Shown: piece after piece, positions 15,035-18,018 of the stretch
Numbering within the stretch: position 1 is the first letter of the stretch
Layout of the letters: each line of letters starts with the position of its first letter
Assembly (NCBI GenBank): GCA_946538475.1
Contig: CAMNGN010000021.1
Location: 1-18,018, forward strand
From: an uncultured Blautia sp.
GTDB lineage: Bacteria > Bacillota > Clostridia > Lachnospirales > Lachnospiraceae
Reading direction: 5' to 3'
Length of the DNA: 18,018 nt
Notes under the pieces: model-generated
Seen by the model: only the letters and a program-made list of their open reading frames with translations
Databases searched by the model: none
What the model was told of the DNA's origin: nothing
Position numbers and translations under genes: made by a program

Positions 15035-16779
15035 AGCGCGGCCTCCTTTCTCTCCTCCGGAAACTGTGAGTAGTAGATTTCCCGGTAGGTCTCGCAGTCT
15101 TTCATCAACTGTTCGTGTGTTCCGCTTCCGGCAATGTGTCCGTCGTCGAGCACCAGGATCATGTCGGCATCCCGGATTCCCGAAGCTCTCTGTGACACGA
15201 TAAACACTGTCGGATTAAAACTTAGGCCGCGGATGGCGGTGCGGAGCCTTTGATCCGTCGCCATATCCAGTGCACTGGCGGAGTCGTCGAGGATCAGTAT
15301 CTCGGGCTTTTTGACCAGCGCCCGGGCGATCGTGAGCCTCTGTCTCTGGCCGCCCGAGAAGTTGCGGCCGTTCTGCTCGATCATGGCCGAAAGTCCGCCG
15401 CGTTTTCCTTCCACGACTTCCTTAGCCTGCGCAAGTTCTACAGCCTCCATAAGCTCCTCGTCCGAGGCATCCTCGTTCCCCCATTTGAGGTTGTCGCGAA
15501 TGGTCCCTTCAAACAAAACCGCTTTTTGCGGGACAATTCCTATTTTTTGGATCAGACTCCCCTCGGGATAGTCCTTTACATCGATACCGTCGACCAGCAC
15601 CTTTCCCTCGGTGGCATCGTAGAACCGCGGGATCAGGTTCACGACAGTGGATTTACCGCTGCCGGTACCGCCGATGATGCCGATCGTCTGCCCTTTCTGC
15701 ACCGTAAAATCGATGTCATCCACCGCGTCCGCTCCGGCATTGGCGTAGCCGAACGAAACATGGTCGAAGCGAACAGCCGGGACCGTCCCGGTGCTTTTCC
15801 GTTTCTCCCCGACAGTGCTGCCCGGGAACTCCATCCCCGGCTTTTCGTCCAGCACAACGCTCACGCGGTCGGCGCAGGCAAGACCTTTGTTGATCGTGAT
15901 GATCAGGCTTGCCAGCTTGATGAGCTCCACGATCATCTGTGCCATGTAATTGTAAAGCGCGACAACATCGCCCTGACGTATCGCCCCCATGTTCACCCGA
16001 AGGGCGCCTTGTCTGATCAGAAAGATCGTTGCGATGTTGATCAGCACATAGGTGAGCGGATTCATCAATGCGCTGAGCCTGCCGACAAATTCGTTCAGCT
16101 TTGTGAGCGCCTGATTCTGCCGGTCAAACTCATCGATCTCCTCTTTCTCCTTGCAGAAAGCCCTGATCACACGCACGCCGGTCAGGTTTTCGCGGGTGAT
16201 CCCCAAAAGCCGGTCGAGCGCCTCCTGCGTCTTTTTAAACAGAGGGATGCTCACGACCATGATGCCGAACACGATCACGCCCAGCACCGGGATGGCGACG
16301 ACGAAGATCAGAGCGCAGCGCACATCGATCGTGAAGGCCATGATCATCGATCCGAACACGATAAACGGACTGCGGAGCAGCAGGCGCAGCGCCATGTTGA
16401 TTCCGTTCTGCACCTGATTCACATCGCTCGTCATCCGTGTGATGAGGGTGTCGGTCCCCACCTTGTCCAGATCTGTATAGGAGAATCTCTGTATGTGGTC
16501 GAACAATGCCCGGCGGACGTCAGAAGCAACGCCCACGCTCGCCCTTGCCGCCATCCACTGCGCGGATATCGAAAAAGCGAGGCCGAGTGCGGCCAGCAGA
16601 AGAAGAAAGGCAAATCTTCCTAATATAAATGGCCGGTCTCCTTCTGCAATACCTCTGTCGATAATAGCCGCCACCACAAGCGGGACCAGCAGGTCCATCA
16701 TCGCCTCGAGCATCTTGAAAAATGGTGCGAGGATCGATTGCATTTTATAATTTTTAAGGAACGGGAGTAATTTCCGCAT
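15031..16779 (-). CDS. ABC exporter half-transporter with degenerate ATPase residues
   Basis: The first subunit of the heterodimeric exporter, 582 residues: a six-helix membrane domain, then a nucleotide-binding domain. Walker A is GGTGSGKST (370-378), signature FSGGQ (474-478) and Walker B ILILDD (494-499). Asp499 replaces the catalytic Glu, and Gln530 (VSQRAS) replaces the switch His. This pair of changes is the usual mark of the non-hydrolysing site in heterodimers such as TM287/288 and LmrCD. The ATG at 16779 follows directly on the TAA of the phosphoesterase gene (TAAATG), with GGTGGAG ahead of it inside that gene's end. Substrate not predictable from sequence. Confidence 0.93.
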   Translation of the reverse strand: MRKLLPFLKNYKMQSILAPFFKMLEAMMDLLVPLVVAAIIDRGIAEGDRPFILGRFAFLLLLAALGLAFSISAQWMAARASVGVASDVRRALFDHIQRFSYTDLDKVGTDTLITRMTSDVNQVQNGINMALRLLLRSPFIVFGSMIMAFTIDVRCALIFVVAIPVLGVIVFGIMVVSIPLFKKTQEALDRLLGITRENLTGVRVIRAFCKEKEEIDEFDRQNQALTKLNEFVGRLSALMNPLTYVLINIATIFLIRQGALRVNMGAIRQGDVVALYNYMAQMIVELIKLASLIITINKGLACADRVSVVLDEKPGMEFPGSTVGEKRKSTGTVPAVRFDHVSFGYANAGADAVDDIDFTVQKGQTIGIIGGTGSGKSTVVNLIPRFYDATEGKVLVDGIDVKDYPEGSLIQKIGIVPQKAVLFEGTIRDNLKWGNEDASDEELMEAVELAQAKEVVEGKRGGLSAMIEQNGRNFSGGQRQRLTIARALVKKPEILILDDSASALDMATDQRLRTAIRGLSFNPTVFIVSQRASGIRDADMILVLDDGHIAGSGTHEQLMKDCETYREIYYSQFPEERKEAAL

Positions 16780-17964
16780 TTATTCTCCACCTTTGAAAGT
16801 GATATTAACAACGGTAACCTCACTGTCCGTGCCCACACGCATGGGCGGTCCGTAGAATCCTACTCCTGCTGTGACGATCGTCTGCAGCCCGTCAGCCACC
16901 TTGTATCCATAGGCATTCTCGTTAAAGAAAGGCACTACCAGGTTTCCGGGGAATATCTGTCCGGCGTGTGTGTGACCGCTAAGCGCCAGATCGGCCCCGT
17001 TCTCTTTCAGATTTGCGTAGTCTACCGGTTCATGCTCCAACACCAGCACAGGTTTTTCCGGATCGATATCTTTTAAAAGTTCTGCCGCAGACATACGGTC
17101 CGCAGTGCCGTCGCCGGCTTTTTCGCCGTCCACACGGCCGACCAGCTGAACCTCGTCCTCGATCATTACGGTCTCGTCATACAAGGTGATAAAGCCTGCA
17201 TTGTCGAAGAAGTCCTCCATCTGCTTTGTCCTGAACGCCCGGCTGATCGGGGAGATCGGGAAGCCGCCGAACAATGTCTCTTCCACGTCATGATTTCCGT
17301 ATACCGCATAGACGCCGTTCTTCGATTTAATTCCCCGCAGGATCTCTGCATAGCGGTCCGGATCGGACATGCCTTCGTAGGAGCTGGTGAAAATGTCGCC
17401 CGCGATCACGACCAGATCGGCATCTTCCTCATTGACAAGGTCCACCATCTTCTGTATGGTAGAATGCTTCGAATTGACGCTCATGTGCAGATCCGCGATG
17501 AGCACGACTTTCATCTCCTTGATGTCGCCGGCGTCCTTGTCGATCTGTACATCGTAGTACACCTTCCGCGGCTGCTGTGCATGGATCATGCCGTATACCT
17601 GCAGGACAAGCCCCGCTGCGACAGAGATGATCAGGAAAGTAAACGCTGTTCGGCGCGGAATGTGCGCCGTCCATCTCAGTATCCGGTAGACCGGCATCAG
17701 CAGAAGCAGGATTCCGCCAAAGTAGATAAAAAAGCCGAGCCAGATGTTTCCGACTCCCTGCAGCCAAAACTTGAGTTTGGAATCCGGCAGAAAAGCGCCG
17801 GCCACCGGTATTCCGGCGACGATCAGGTAGATCAGCGAAAAAATCAGAAGTTTTACAAGATATTCCCGTTTGACCGGCCGTATAGTGCTCAGGCAATAGA
17901 CGGCAAACAGAAGCACAAAAATGTCTGTTATAAAATAGATCGGTATGGATATACCCGGATGCAT
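16780..17964 (-). CDS. Membrane-anchored calcineurin-type metallophosphoesterase
   Basis: A 394-residue protein with four predicted membrane helices (about 5-25, 36-56, 67-90 and 107-125) and a C-terminal metallophosphoesterase domain. All two-metal motifs are present: D158-x-H160, GD (189-190), GNHD (223-226), H311 and GHTH (330-333). It resembles the YkuE/YaeI group, some of which act on phospholipid or lipid-linked phosphates. Whether the domain faces in or out is not clear, and the substrate is unknown. The ATG at 17964 has AGGAGG about ten bases upstream, slightly long spacing. It is directly abutted by the ABC exporter genes, so a role in the same membrane-lipid or cell-envelope job is possible but unproven. 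Confidence 0.88.
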   Translation of the reverse strand: MHPGISIPIYFITDIFVLLFAVYCLSTIRPVKREYLVKLLIFSLIYLIVAGIPVAGAFLPDSKLKFWLQGVGNIWLGFFIYFGGILLLLMPVYRILRWTAHIPRRTAFTFLIISVAAGLVLQVYGMIHAQQPRKVYYDVQIDKDAGDIKEMKVVLIADLHMSVNSKHSTIQKMVDLVNEEDADLVVIAGDIFTSSYEGMSDPDRYAEILRGIKSKNGVYAVYGNHDVEETLFGGFPISPISRAFRTKQMEDFFDNAGFITLYDETVMIEDEVQLVGRVDGEKAGDGTADRMSAAELLKDIDPEKPVLVLEHEPVDYANLKENGADLALSGHTHAGQIFPGNLVVPFFNENAYGYKVADGLQTIVTAGVGFYGPPMRVGTDSEVTVVNITFKGGE

Positions 17965-18018
17965 TCGTTACATCCCTCCTTTTTTACATGTCTCCAAAAA
18001 ACTTATCAGCTGCGGATG

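Noticed and set aside
17968..18018. C-terminus of an upstream minus-strand gene at the window edge
   Set aside because: Two minus-strand frames run open from the edge, one stopping at 17984-17986 and one at 17968-17970. Either could be the tail of a preceding gene, but 10 to 16 codons are too few to recognise or choose between.

Overview
The window looks like chromosomal DNA of a Firmicute, most likely a Clostridia member of Lachnospiraceae type. The reasons are strong AGGAGG ribosome binding sites, a TTG start decided by such a site, a YesM/YesN-type two-component pair, a lipobox lipoprotein, a YczE-type membrane protein and a heterodimeric ABC exporter. This placement is inferred from gene content only. 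All 14 convincing genes lie on the minus strand, so transcription runs from high to low coordinates. No tRNA, rRNA, CRISPR array, insertion sequence or phage gene was seen, and no gene-free stretch exceeds about 210 bases.

Reading in the direction of transcription, the first unit (17964 to 9474) is a tightly packed seven-gene run. It holds a membrane-anchored metallophosphoesterase, a heterodimeric ABC exporter, a PfkB-family sugar or nucleoside kinase, a tryptophan synthase beta chain without its alpha partner, a Cof-type HAD phosphatase and a YczE/YitT-type membrane protein. Junctions range from a 4-base overlap to 39 bases, so the run could be one transcript, although the functions have no obvious common theme. 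It ends in a stretch with an 8-bp stem and a 17-bp perfect inverted repeat.

The second unit (9265 to 5128) is a sugar-sensing module: a YtfQ-like lipoprotein, a YesM/LytS-type histidine kinase and a YesN-type response regulator with an AraC DNA-binding domain. It ends at a good intrinsic terminator (5043-5075). The third unit (4930 to 85) has the gene order of the E. coli galactofuranose importer ytfQ-ytfR-ytfT-yjfF: binding protein, double ATPase and two permeases. A strong terminator-like hairpin and two further stem-loops lie between the binding-protein gene and the ATPase gene.

The most coherent hypothesis is a three-component circuit. A membrane-tethered copy of the transporter's own binding protein would read the outside furanose sugar and pass the signal through the kinase, whose outer domain appears to have no sensor fold of its own. 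The regulator would then switch on the neighbouring importer. This resembles the XylFII-LytS-YesN xylose system of Clostridium beijerinckii, but the binding proteins here are of YtfQ type. Also notable are a transport binding protein with no visible lipobox, the stem-loop-rich Q-R spacer and the stand-alone trpB.
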